64,000 bases of DNA from Physcia stellaris (GCA_018902385.1 JABSSW010000001.1:1426001-1490000); one strand, 5' to 3'; shown: positions 34,682 through 46,809, numbered from the stretch's first letter. A program made the numbers and translations. The notes: generated from the sequence alone by a model not told the origin.

Positions 34682-36638
34682 ATGACTAAAGCGTATCAAT
34701 ACGAGCAGTTACCCGACCAGCACGTAAGACTGTTGACATTATTACACCCAGGTCAATTTGAAAGGGAGATACGTCTCAGCCTTGCCTGTGTGCTTTTGGA
34801 CATCGATCGGCCACCCAGCTATCATGCGCTGTCCTACGTCTGGGGAGACACAGATAGGATCAAGTCTATCATCGTTGAGTTGGGCGAAGAGGATTACATC
34901 CACAAAGTCACGGATAACTTATACACTGCTTTGAAATATCTTCGTTCAACTGATCAGGTCCGAACGCTCTGGATCGACGCTATTTGTATTCACCAGGAGA
35001 ATGCCGAGGAGCGTAGTGCACAGGTCGCAAGAATGGCTGACATCTATCGATCCGCTTCAAAAGTCATCATCTGGCTTGGCCCAGCAGGCGATAACAGTGA
35101 CATCGCCATGAAGACTCTTTCATCCATCTCCTCTAGAATCAATGTTCAATGGGCAACGCATGCGATCGAGGTGAGTGACACGAATGACATGAGCTCCGAC
35201 TTAGTAAGCTTCACGAAAGGAATGGAGCTTGACGAAGAAACATGGAGATCGATTGTTCATCTGCTGAACCGTGCCTGGTTCTTCCGACTCTGGATATGGC
35301 AAGAGGTCTTCTTAGCTCAAGACCGTGCAGAACTAGTCTGCGGAGATTCTTCTATGGGTTGGGATTGTTTCCGCAACGCCATTCTCTTACTGACCCAAAA
35401 GCATCGACTTTCGGATTACCCAGGACTTACGTCAGCCATCATACGAGCACGGCAAATTAGCAATCTCCGAAACTGGCTCTCTTTAGAAACCACTCCAAAT
35501 GACCAAATACGCGCTATGCTCGGATCAAAGAGATAGGATATACGGTATTGTGCATCTCATTGACAAGGCATCAAGACCCGATATTCGGCTGGACTATACT
35601 AAGAGCACGGTCGATGTGTTTCGAGACCTGATGCTCACAATGGTCATCACTCATAAAGAGCTTTCACTACTAACAAGTTGTGGGCTCTCGGACTTGTCCA
35701 CTGACATGCCCTCCTGGGTTCCAAATTTTTCAAAGCCTATCGGGAATAGGGACATTTTAACTCCCAGAGCCTGTTGGAATTCTTCCGCACAAGCTCGATA
35801 CACCAACGGAGGGCCTCTAACAGTATGCGGCTGCCGGGCCGCCACCATAAAGCAACAGGTAAACATCCTCAAAGATGATGATCCTTTCCCTCTCCCTTAT
35901 AAGAACATATGGGTAGCCTTAAGAACCCTGTTATGCATAATGTGGGAGAAGCCTTATGTGGACTTTGACCGCCAAAATGATAAGATCTGTCGTACACTGT
36001 GCTGCAACGAATTTGCAGAGTGCTATGAGCCGAAAAGCAGCAATCTTGTTGACTGCCGACAGACCATAGAGCATTTCAATGATTGCGCTAAGTCCACTGA
36101 CGAAGTTTCCGACGACTTCTTGGATCCCTACAGGCGAACCTTGGATCTTTTCTATGCTAGTGTCTTCAATCGTGCTTTTGTCTTTACGGAAGAAGGGTAT
36201 ATCGGTCTGACGCCCAAAAAAGCCCGGCCCAACGACATAATAGTGACATTACTCGGCTGTCAGTCGTCTATCGTCCTCCGTCCCACAGACAAGGGGACTT
36301 ATATCGTGGTGGGTAGCTGCTATGTCCACGACATAATAACCGGTGATCTACTTCTTGGGCCGCTTCCAAAGAACTGGCAGCGTGTCTGGCGTTATGACGA
36401 ACAGACTCAAAATTACTGGGACGCCTTCGTCGATCGTGAGAATGGCATGTGGCAGATCGATGACCCTAGATTAGGAGCTTTACCAGACGGCTGGTCCAAA
36501 GAAGACCATCCTCTGCAGCATGTATACCATGTATTCCGTGACGATTCTACAGGCTCGAAGAGTTCCTCTGACCCACGGATGTTGCCAGAGTCCCTACGTG
36601 CTAGAGGTGTCGACATTCGAGAGTTTCAATTAGTCTGA
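34682..36638 (+). pseudogene. HET-domain protein gene, in two overlapping frames
   Basis: The N-terminal frame (34682-35536) carries a textbook HET domain: YHALSYVWGD near residue 50, then LYTALKYLR, RTLWIDAICIHQENAEERSA and QVARMADIYRSASKVIIWLG, followed by the post-domain block RAWFFRLWIWQEVFLAQD. The C-terminal half (35499-36638) continues in a different frame with DQRDRIYGIVHLIDKASRPD and family-like C-terminal sequence to residue GVDIREFQLV. HET domains drive heterokaryon incompatibility, a programmed cell-death response to non-self, and are related in fold to TIR domains. Total length (about 640-650 aa) is normal for the family. I could not find an intron joining the frames, so the gene is probably inactive or the assembly has an error. 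The upstream hAT-type insertion lies in its promoter region. Confidence 0.8.
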
Positions 36639-37464
36639 GACCCTAACGCGGACAATGTCGCCTTCTCAAATCGGATCCGAAACGAGGATGGAAGCGCAGT
36701 GGATCTCTTATGTGCGCTCAGGTATGAATAAAGTGGTGGACTACACAAGATCGCCTGAAGATCTCGTAGCGTGTAAAAGGGGCGTGGATGGTTGAAGACA
36801 GACTAGACAGTCCGGAGTTCCAGCTTCAGTCACTCGCCGTAGACAAGATTGATTATCGAAATCGCGAAACCTGATGGACACACGGTTCGGAATAATAACA
36901 CTATTAGTTCCAAAGCCATAATCCTGCGCATCGTCTACCGCGCAAATCAAGGGGAGTGAGTCGGAATTAGGTCGGTTACCCGTCCTAGTCCACATAATCG
37001 CTAATCTGTCGGTGTTTCCCATAGGATAGAAAGTCAGGCTACCTCGATTTAACTTCCTATGTACCTAGTTTGGTTTCAGAACTTTTTTCTTCGTTGTCTT
37101 TCCTTCACTTCCAAGGCCGCACATGCGGTTTTTCATAGAGGCATTTACTTAGTCGGTACTACGCCTTGTCGCTTGCTATCATGATAAGGTTGGCTTAAAA
37201 TCATCCGCCTTTCGTCGGCTGCCAAGGTAGGTTTTTTCAGGCCTTGTATACCCAAATCCCTTCATATTCAAATTCGAAATATGTCGACACCGCTTGAAGG
37301 TTCCCGAAGAACCGGCAACATGCAGCAAGCATCAAAGACAAAGATCCATCTCTACTCAATCTTGATATTTTCCTCTCTCTTATCCTTCTTCAACCACCGA
37401 CCTGCCCACTTTGCTACGCTCCTACAACGGAAGCATCGCTGCCCTCGAAGTTTACAGCTGCAAG
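36639..37464. other. Intergenic, nothing supported
   Basis: Short frames only (36741-37022 minus, 37281-37493 plus). The latter has a hydrophobic N-terminus but runs out of frame before the membrane gene starting near 37465. Confidence 0.4.
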
Positions 37465-39386
37465 ATGTGGGAAGAAATAATAGCCTGGGTTAACGCCCAC
37501 ATCCTGCACGCATTCTTCCCAACCATAAATGTTCTCACGAAGACGTCCCCAGCACCTGACCTCAAATATCTGCACCAGTACTATTCTGAAGTATGGAGCC
37601 GCATGGAGATGCTGCCCAATGGGTTTCCGTCTCACGTCAAAGGCACCATGCGCGCAAACACCCCAATGTGGACGTCTCTGGAAGCGGTATACGTTCTAAT
37701 TCCGCAAATCTCTGGTGTGGTTGCATCATTCTCAGAAGGCATGTACCCTATGTGTAACATAGCCCTTATGTTCCGTAAGTCTTCTGTCTGCTTCTATTTT
37801 GCGAGCTAAGTCTAGGTAGTCTCCTTGCTGTTACCCTCTCTGGTATTCTATCAGATCGTTTCGATGATCCTTCTCCTGAATCCTATACTATGGGTCAAGT
37901 TGCCCGCAAAAGTTAAAAGTGTGATCAATTCTATCAAAGGACCAGTCACTCTTGTCATCGAGTTGATCGTTATTACCATGCCGCCGGGACTTGCTGATGC
38001 TACATTATGGCAACGTATGCTACCTTCATAGTATCAGATATGTCTTATACAATTAACGCGATGTCAGTACTGGCTTCCGAGCCAATGCGCGCATATATAC
38101 CTTGGGTCTCACCCATGATAGAATCCGGAGCCTCGATTAGCTTCGTACTGAGCAGCATCATATGGGCGATCACTATCTATTGCCTTGGCTTCGTAACCGA
38201 AGGCGCTGAAGACAGCACTATCTGGGAGATTATTCTCTATTCCCTTGGCTTGGTAACCGAAAGCGCTATAGACAAGGAAAAGGCTCATTTCCTGCAGCAG
38301 AATGAGATTGACAACAAATCAGATGGTAAGAATCACGTTGACCGCCCAAAAAATGCAGCGCACAGAGCCACTCAGACCGAAGCGGACCATGGTGTCCAAC
38401 CCGGCGATGATCGAGGAACGGTGCCTGCGGATCAGGGACAGGACAGGTCCGCGCAAGGAAGGGGTGCTGAACGTGCTAGGACCAACACTGATCTCTCGAA
38501 CGACGTTGCTACTCAGAAAGCCAAAACGAACAAGCTTACCAGGACGAATACCAATCTCTCCGTCGCCATTGCTGCCCAGAAGGCTAAACTGAACAAGCTT
38601 ACTAGGACGAACCGCAATCTCTCCCTCGACATTGTTGCCTAGAAAACCACAATAAATAAGCTTACCAGAACGAACACCGCCCAGAAGACCAAGATAGACG
38701 AGTTTACTGGGCAGGTTGACGCCCTCAAAGAAGAGCTGGCCGGAAAGGAGAAGGATAGGGTCGCTCAAGCAGAGCACATAGCCCGTCTTGGTACGGATAT
38801 GGAGCAGGTACGCGGAGAGAACGAAACTTCAGATGAAAAGCTCTCGGCTTCAGGATCTGCTCTCAATGAATCGAAGAAGCAGCTCTGGACTTCAGAGTCT
38901 GCTCGCGATGTATTCAAGGAGCAGCTCTCGGCCTCAGAGTCTGCTCGCAACGAACTAGAGAAGCAGCTCTCGACTTCAGAGTCTAACCGCAACGAATTAA
39001 AAAAGCAGCTCTCGACTGCAGAATCTGGTCTCAATGAATCAAAGAGGCAACTTTTGGCTTCAGAGTCTCATCGCAACGAATCAACAAAGCAGCTCTCGGA
39101 TTTAGAGTCTGATCACAATGAATTAAAGAAGCAGCTCTCGACTTCAGAAGCAGCTCTCAGTGAACTAAAAAAACAACGGGGATCTCCTTCACAAATGAAA
39201 GGGATAGATAAAGAAAGCAATGCGGCGGACAATGGCGATTCAAAGTCTAACGTTGGAGAGGTTGGTAAACCTGTCGTGACAGGTGATACTCTCCAGGAAC
39301 GTCCCCATCGTCTGAAGAGACTTTTTGGGAGATCCAAAAAGTCTGATGCTGGTACACAAGAGAAGTTATGGAAGCGTTGGCCCTGA
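37465..39386 (+). CDS. Membrane protein with repetitive coiled-coil tail; internal TAG
   Basis: Exons 37465-37774, 37820-38014 and 38068-39386 join in phase (607 codons) starting MWEEIIAWVNAHILHAFFPT. Hydrophobic stretches: MFLSLLLPSLVFYQIVSMIL-LLNPI, TLVIELIVITM and SFVLSSIIWAITIYCLGFV, so three or more membrane spans, then IWEIILYSLGLV. The C-terminal half is a coiled coil made of two repeat arrays: 21-aa units (TRTNTNLSVAIAAQKAKLNK) and eight 14-aa units (QLSTSESNRNELKK). A TAG stop (38640-38642) interrupts the first array exactly where sister repeats read CAG; the frame is open on both sides. Translation therefore gives 359 aa, or a longer product if the stop is an error, polymorphic or read through. 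No known domain. The true 5' end may include an upstream exon. Confidence 0.65.
38475..38705 (+). repeat. 63-bp coding tandem repeat (21-aa units)
   Basis: Three full units and a partial one, with the CTTACCAGGACG-type unit start at 38535, 38598 and 38661, exactly 63 bases apart. Encoded unit: LTRTNTNLSVAIAAQKAKLN. The TAG codon of the host frame lies in the third unit. Confidence 0.85.
38838..39173 (+). repeat. 42-bp coding minisatellite, eight units (14-aa)
   Basis: Eight consecutive 42-base units encode variants of QLSTSESNRNELKK (two heptads each). Units differ at several positions (QLWTSESARDVFKE, QLLASESHRNESTK, QLSDLESDHNELKK), so the array is not freshly expanded. The period preserves the coiled-coil register. 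Confidence 0.9.
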
Positions 39387-40118
39387 TGACATGAAGACAA
39401 TTTTGTTATGACGGGGTATTACAGCTCGGAAATTTCATTCCCCAGGGTATGGGAGAGGAGAAAGGGGAATGTCGTCAATCCCTCTCCATTTCAATATAGA
39501 ATAGGTATCTAAAGTATCAATAGCTTGTACTAAGTAGGAATTGGCTTTGTCAGACTATGACAGGCACTGGTCCATGGGAAGGATTGTGCTCTCTGGCTTT
39601 GTTGCCTCGATCGTCTAGGGATGCCAGGATCCTACTTCCTCCGGACTCACCTCAATAAAGTACTGTCTTATTCTACCCCAATAAGACCAGACTTTGGTCT
39701 ACGCTTTCAAGGCCCATACACATTCCGATAGTGAGTGAAGCTACATAGACCATTGACTAGTTAAACACCAGCCGCACTCTGTGATACATAGGGAAGCGTG
39801 TCAGCAGATCAAAGTGACTGACCCTTTCAAACCCAGCGCAATTGTGAAGCTATATTGTTGATAGCAAGGAAGAAAATCTTTTAGCATGGTGTTCGAGTCT
39901 TTTTCACCCGTCACATATACAGCTCGTGTTAGCACTCCCAAGCTACTACAATCTTCCCTATTTATATGCACCCGCCCCTACTTTCTTTCTCTCATCGACT
40001 GGTGCAACAGCTTCTGCTACCATCTTTACCAGTGAAGGGTCTTGCAACTCCGGCTCTTCTTGCTACTTCTTTCCATTATCACCTGCACCACTATTGTTTG
40101 CATAGCAACGCATCCAAG
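39387..40118. other. Intergenic, nothing supported
   Basis: Contains the 3' flank of the preceding membrane gene and the promoter of the next one. An in-phase frame from 39966 extends the next gene upstream, but a start at 40119 gives a better signal peptide. Confidence 0.45.
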
Positions 40119-43100
40119 ATGTTCACCGCTCTGCTGGCTGTTATGCTGGTCACTGTTTGTCCTGTTGTATCAGCGAATCCCTTTGCGGAACTTACATTGT
40201 CGTCATTACCTGTCACAGCCCTCAGCATTGTTGAGACGCCTCATGTCTTTTCATATGAGGATATGACATGCCCTGCGCAATGTCCGTGGATACCCGCCGT
40301 ACCGCTGACTATCGATGCTGGTGTTCCTCATCGGTCGTTCGTCGTCGAGCAGATTATTTCTGATGCAGCATCGTCTTCATCGATATCGGCTTCTGGTGTT
40401 GATGTTCAGCCTTCTGGTGGGAGTCATGAGCATTGCACCAACGGATCTTCGACCACCTTCGATGAAATCACGTCCTGGGCTGACGGGCATCATATCCAAA
40501 ATGGTGTTGTCTTTGCTGATGAATTTCAGTCGGAGATCCTCCAACCTATTCCTGCTACTAATTCGGTGCTGCACCATCCGCGATTGACGTCCATCAAAGA
40601 ACAAAGTAAGTCATCCACGAATGCGACAGAATTTCAAAAATTTCAAAAGCTCACGACTTTAGTCACCATATTACGCTTCCTCGTTTGCTGGATCGGAGTC
40701 GGCGCATTTGGTTATGCTGTTGGAAGCTTGTCGCTATCCAGACTCGGCGTAGGGTCCGTAAAACGATGCTCTTTTGTGGTTGAAACTACCTGCAACCACG
40801 CTGCTGCTGGTTCCTCCTCGTTGCAGCAGTCGAATAGTTTCTTGAGCAAGGAATGGCGAGACAAACAGAAAGGTATGAGACTAATGCCGCTGATGGGGAA
40901 ATACGCTAAACACTCTTTGTTAGCCATAGCTTCCGGGCTTTCCCTATTGCGAATGCGTGATCTCTGTGTCTCTGCTCTTGATTGTGTGGTAGCATTCATC
41001 TGCTGGCTCTTTAACCTCTGTGGAGAAGCCTGGCGAAACAGACAGAACCGTAAGCCAGTTTGTGGAGGAGATGATTTACTTTGCTAACATGAAATAGCTA
41101 TTCCAGCAGAAACTTTCCTCGTCAAAACACCTGCATTTAGCTCTTTTGCCCTCTACTTTGCGATGGCCTTCTTCCGCCTCCACCGTATGCACGGATGGAA
41201 AGCTAGAACGCCTATCAGCTATCTGAGGATCTGTAATGACTTCTTACGTCAGCATCAATCTCAAAATCTGGATATGCGACAACTCCTTAAGCCGACTAGG
41301 ACACGGATAGTCGACATATGCAATGTCTACCCGGCTCAGGCTCTGCGGGTATACAGTCAGCAGGACAACCGTTCTTCGTCATTATACCAACTGTCTATTT
41401 CTCAGAACAGCGCCACCAATAAACAGCCTTTGGTCCATGTCTTAGACCCCAAGGCTTTCGTGTTCGCGTTAGAGCAGGCGCTCCGAGTCCCCAAGTATCG
41501 GAAGCTGGCTGTGCGGCTCATGAAACCATACATGAAGAACGACTCCGAGAAGTTGAAGCATCTTTCGATACAGATCAAAGACCAGAAGCAGTATTATGAC
41601 AACGAAAGAGATCAGATCAACTTGTACTGGCAAGAGAAGCTTTTTGTGGTAGAGCACCAAGCCACCACAGCTATTCAAGAGTTAGAGAACTATAAAATCA
41701 ACTCGCAAAATGAAATCACCAAAATAAAGACAGGCCACAAGCGAGCTCTCAAGCAAGAGAGAGACAAGGCAAGGAGCGCCGAGGATAAGGCAGCAAGCGC
41801 CGAGGAAGAGAAGACCAAAATGGCTGTGGAGCTTCGTCGTCGGGACGGCACAATCTCCAAGCAGCTGGAAGAGAGGAAGAGAATCACAGACAGCCAGAAT
41901 TTTGATTCGGGAATCATGGAGATAAAGCTTGAAACCTACCGTGGAAAAGTCAGTGAGCTTCAAGCGGAAGCCCGAACTAAAGATCAAGCCAATACCGCCA
42001 ACCTTGGAAGGATTACGGAGCTTGAAGCTGAAGCCCGAACTAAAGATCAAGCAAATACCGCTAATTTTGAAAGGATTAGGGAGCTTGAAGCTGAAGTGCG
42101 GTTCAAAGACGAAGCCTGCAGTCTCCTAAGAAGTCGCCTGGATCGGAGCCAGAAATCTGGGGCTATGAAGGACACTAATATCGCCAAGCTTACGACAACG
42201 GTCGAAGAATTAAATCAAGATCGGAATGAGTTGAAAGAGGCGAAGAAAGAGATAGCTCGACTTAACGGAGTAGTGGATCCTCAAAAACAACAAACCAAGA
42301 GCATGGAAGAATCCAAACCACAGGCCACTACCGCAGTTGATCTTGACTGTCGGTCTGAAAACTCTAACGCGACTTTGCACGCGGAAACATCCCTGACAGA
42401 AGACCCCGTAGCAGCTACTACTCCAGGAGCCGGGGCATCGAAATCACCGCCGGATGGCCTAGTCTCACATGGTTCGGACATTTCGCAGTCTGCTATTGAA
42501 AAGAGCCCGCAGTCATGGGATGACGACTTTCACAACAGCAATCCCGCTTTCACTGCGCCTGTGCCGCTTGTCCTTAACTCCTTGCCAAAGTCACGGACCA
42601 TAGCGGACATGCTCAACATGCTATATCCTAGTGAGGATTCTGAGCCCGCTTTATCGATCGGTTCGCAGTTTGCGGAACTCTCGCCCGAGTCTTCTATAGC
42701 TGAAAAGACCCGGTCTAGCAAGAGCTCTGACACCACTGAAACACCTTCAGGCGCATCTAGCCCGACGACAGAAGCATCCAACAAGGGGCTACTGGTGGAT
42801 AGTACATCCTGCACATCCAGCGATTTACACGAGCTTAGCGGAAAAGATACTGAAGATCTCCAGCAGCTGGTGATTCCAGAGAGGTTCTCTTCTTGGTGTC
42901 AATCCACATTTGATGTCTTCGCGCCGGAAAGTCCAATGGATGCTGTTCCAGTCATAATCCTGCCAAGTGCGGGAAGATATGCAGACCTCCCGGAGAGTCA
43001 TGAATGGGCTGTCGCACAAGTGGAGCCACCTGTTGTATCTTCAATCGACGTTATTGATACGGACACAGGAGCGGTCTCTGTGAGACTCCCCGGCACCACA

Positions 43101-43280
43101 CTCAACCCAAAAAACCAAACGAAGGAAGTTGAACATCAGGAGGAGACAGCGTCACCAACTCAGGCAAACTCGAGACCGTCTCAGAAGAAATACTATTACC
43201 GTAATCGTAGCGGGAGACCAGTCGGCAGCTCGGGACTACATTCAAGCCTCGCAATCAGCCGTGACTCATTTGGACCTTGA
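40119..43280 (+). CDS. Large signal-peptide, membrane-anchored coiled-coil protein
   Basis: A convincing intron (41050-41097, with CTAAC branch site) joins 40119-41049 to 41098-43280 in phase, giving 1037 aa. Two further GT-AG stretches, 40606-40662 (57 bp) and 40873-40923 (51 bp), are multiples of three without stops; removing them gives 1001 aa. Residues 1-20 (MFTALLAVMLVTVCPVVSAN) look like a signal peptide. Hydrophobic segments LVTILRFLVCWIGVGAFGYA and LDCVVAFICWLFNLCG are probable membrane spans. Then comes a long coiled coil (residues about 400-690) with a 21-aa unit repeated three times (ELEAEARTKDQANTANFERI), and a disordered Ser/Thr/Pro/Glu-rich tail ending near KKYYYRNRSGRPVGSS. No known domain. 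It lies 0.7 kb after another membrane-coiled-coil gene on the same strand. Possible role: cell-surface or organelle tether; speculative. Confidence 0.68.
41955..42143 (+). repeat. 63-bp coding tandem repeat, three units
   Basis: Units start at 41955, 42018 and 42081 and encode ELQAEARTKDQANTANLGRI, ELEAEARTKDQANTANFERI and a third, diverged unit beginning ELEAEVRFKDEACS. Units one and two are almost identical, so that duplication is fairly recent. Confidence 0.88.
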
Positions 43281-44163
43281 AACGAGGCTGCGTGAGAGCA
43301 TTGTGGGGTGATGTAGACGAATTAGACGTCCGGATGCTGGGCCGCATTCTCGGTTGCGCCGGGAGTTATGGGTTTCCGCTTCGCTGTATCCGAATGTGGT
43401 GTGTATATGTAGAACATAATATTCAATTTGTTGAGGTCAAGGGTGTGGTATTGTAACTGACACGAGGTTGAAAACGGAATCAATCAAAACGATGAAAAGA
43501 AAACTCTGTAGAGTCATGGTCCTCGGAGACAAGGTTCTTGGAGAGATTCTTGTCATGGCTGTGTTCTGTCTCTAGTATCAAGTAATCAACAATCTCAACG
43601 CATGTCAAATCCGTTACGATGCATCGATTTTACCAGTTGAGGACAGGCTGCAAGATTCTTTTCTTGAAATGACAGCATGGAATGATATTTAATCTTGCCT
43701 CAGGAGGTCAGTGAAGAGCGCGGTCTTGAAGGGTCCATTCTCACCAGACAAAATTGAGTGCCGGTGACAGATGTTAATCACTGGCCAAATCAATTTTACA
43801 AGTGTTTAGAATCTAGAACGTAAACTGATATGAATAAAAATTAAGACTTGACGTGTTTCCCAGCTCGTGTTATTTTTTGTGCATTCGAGATTCGCGAGTG
43901 GTCCAGATCGCCAGATGTGTCAAATTCAAACATTTAGTACGTAGCTTGTTCGGAAGAGGGTTATTCCGCTCCGCTCAACAACCCCACGAGCCCCCCACCT
44001 CCTATCACAATTTCTTTCTCACGAGACTATACTCCAATCTCGCAGAGGCCAAATATTTCTATTATTTTTTAAGGGCTTCATTCGAAGCTTTCTAGATACC
44101 TCAGCACGTATCACGATCATCCTCATCTGCGCACGTGCTCTTTTTTGGCTCAAATCAGTGGTC
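43281..44163. other. Intergenic, nothing supported
   Basis: Short frames only. Includes the promoter region of the gene starting at 44164, with CT-rich DNA around 43990-44040. Confidence 0.45.
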
Positions 44164-46809
44164 ATGGCTTCCCAGGACTTTTATGACGACCCACGCAATT
44201 TCTTCGCAGCTATGAATGCGGCAAATCCTAGCATACCGATGCCTACGCTTCCAAGCAAAAACGAAGTTCAGCGCCTGGCTAAGCAGCGTGCCACTAGCAT
44301 ATTTGCTGACAGAGAGGCCTTGTTAAGCATTTATGATCGGTATGGAGGTACTATACACAGAAGATGGACTAAGAAAACCTGCGAACAACGTCGAAAAATC
44401 CTTTTAAAAGCTTTTCCGACAATGCCTGCGAACCATCGCCCAGATTTTGAAGCATTTCGCCGTGAGAGCCCAGAGCAGAGACGCTCCGACACCAGTTTCT
44501 ATGATTCATATTTGCTTCCATCTATAAATCAGGAGGACCTAATCAGGCCGAATACGCTTTTGTTGTTTCTTGAGTCCCGGTGCCAAAATTATCCAGATAC
44601 TTTCGCCAATGCAGACTTCAACTCCACCCATTTTGCAATTGTAGCCGGGGCAATTGTGCCGTCATATCTCTCTGAATACACAATGCTATTGCTGGGTCAA
44701 ACAACGCCTTCTACCTACGGCAGATTGATATCGTGGGACGACGACGAGGATGCTTTCGATATGATGTCTAGAGGCGTTGGTATACAGCCTGGGGAAGGAC
44801 TTCTCACCTTGGAGATCCAGCAAAGGAAGCTTCAATTCATACGAGCCTGCGTGGAGATTATTCTACAAGATTTACCCGTCACCGATTTGAGTTCCCCCCT
44901 AGATCCCGAACACGGGAAACAATCTATCGTCAGCATCGTCCACGAGGATTCCGAGTGGCCATCCCTTACCAAGGAGACCCTTGAAGCTCCCTACCGTAAG
45001 CCGGATCAATTCGATTTTGGACGCTTGCAATCCTTCGTACAAGCCAAGCGAGCAGAAGCAGAAGACCACATCTGGTTCCTTCGCGAAGATCCCGCGTACT
45101 TCAAGGATACCGTCTATGATTGGAGTGAGCACAGACAGGAGAAAATCTTGACCATCAACGGCAAAGCACATCCTGTTCTTCGACAAAACGTCTTCTGGGA
45201 TCGTGTCCTTGGCAATGTCGTCGTGAATGCCTACACAGATCTATTGGGTTGGGACCGTATAAGCCAGGACGTTGCTGACCTAGTCATACTCAGAAAGAAA
45301 TACTCAGATCAGCTTTCACCAACATCAACAATGCCAAAAGAATTTGAGGAAGCTTTATGCCACTTTTCATATTTACTTGAACAAAGTATCAAAGGTCCCC
45401 TTGGAAACTTCCAGGCTGGGATGCCAGCCTCTCCTCCGCTGAGGGCCCATTATGTGCGTGAACCACATCCTGATCCAGTAATGTAAGTCTTTCTGCTGTC
45501 TTGATTCTCTTGTTGCCTCATTGTTCAGATTTGTAATGGGTTGTGTGGTTATGCTGTTACGGGCTACTCAATGGCCACTCCATTAAATAAGAGTAGCTCT
45601 TAGTAAGGGGCATCTAAAGCCATGACTACCCGAATACAGTAATCTACCAAATCTTTCCCCCAAGTCAGCAGCTAGAGGATGGACAAACTAACGTCGAGAC
45701 CACCAATAGGATAATTATAACTTCCAAGAACAGCATGCGTGTCAATAAAGATTATCTCATATGGCTTCTGGAGCAATTTACCCATAAAGACCAAGTCTTC
45801 CTCTGCGGATTGGAAAATCTAGTCGATGAGCTCGAACGAATATTACGCAGTGATGTTAGAAGCCGGGAAAGAGTATCCGGATGGACAGCTAGACTCATCT
45901 CGGAGTTGTCACTGATGGCAGAGCTCAAGCGTCAAGTGGGCCTTCTTTCCCCGGGAAGTACAATGACCGTGGCGCTGTCTTTGGAGGACCAAAAAGAAGA
46001 GTTCTCCAAGCGCATGAGCTTTATGAAAAGAACCTTCAGCGTCTTCCAAAAAGACATGGCGCTCTCTAGTGTCGGAACCCCATTGCGTAGGTTTAATTAC
46101 CCGGCCGAGAAGCCGCAGAATAAAAACACGACCAGATTACTCCAGGAAGCAGAAAGGAGCCTCGACAATTTTTGGGCTAAAGTCGACAAGCATTTTGTCA
46201 AACACTCAGGCGAGACTCTTCACCAAATGATCAGCGAAGTCTTTCAAGAACGCGTTATTAAGAGGACGCCAGATTGGGTTGAGCCAGAGGGGACCACCAT
46301 CTCCCATGACTCAATCACGAAAGAAATTACTGCAGAACTTACTTCAGTGAGTCTTGGGGGGCTGAGCGAGAACACAGTCGACTCTTGGAAACCACCAGCT
46401 GTGACGATAAAACCCAAGACTCGTGGAATTGCAGCCACAGCGACAAGTTACAGCACTACGGATCTGGAAGAAACCACGGTCGATGACAACACTCCAAAAT
46501 TTACCGTCAGCAAGCGTGGCTTCAAGGTCTTCTCAACCTTGTTCCACGTGAAGGTGAATGAATCCCTCCCTGCCTGGGGAGCTACCATGGTCCGAATTCT
46601 TGTCAGCGATGGCGTCTGTAGGGTTCTCGATCCAGAAATTGGACGGTTCAGCTTGGGTCTTTGAACCGCAGAACGACCTGTTCCGTCGAAGCATCATATT
46701 CCACGAACCGCATCCCTCGAATAAGATTCCATTCACAATAGCCCGACGATTTGGGCGTCGTCTAGAAAGAGCTTATGGTTGGACTAGTGAGAGTTTTGTA
46801 AGGGCTTAG
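44164..46809 (+). CDS. Large uncharacterised fungal protein, C-terminus out of frame
   Basis: Exon 1 (44164-45482) begins MASQDFYDDPRNFFAAMNAA and contains IHRRWTKKTCEQRRKILLKA and FPTMPANHRPDFEAFRRES, typical of a family of long uncharacterised proteins seen in many ascomycetes. An intron (45483-45664) would join it in phase to 45665 onward. The second part stays open to 46664, but its last 35 or so residues are replaced by unrelated sequence: the expected ending, WSEFLSAMASVGFSIQKLDG, SAWVFEPQ, IIFHEPHPSNKIPF and RRFGRRLERAYGW, is encoded up to 46809 in a neighbouring frame. A directly repeated GAAT (46556-46563) lies exactly at the switch; one copy fewer would keep the family frame. So the gene carries either a 4-base duplication or an assembly error. 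Function unknown. Confidence 0.7.
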
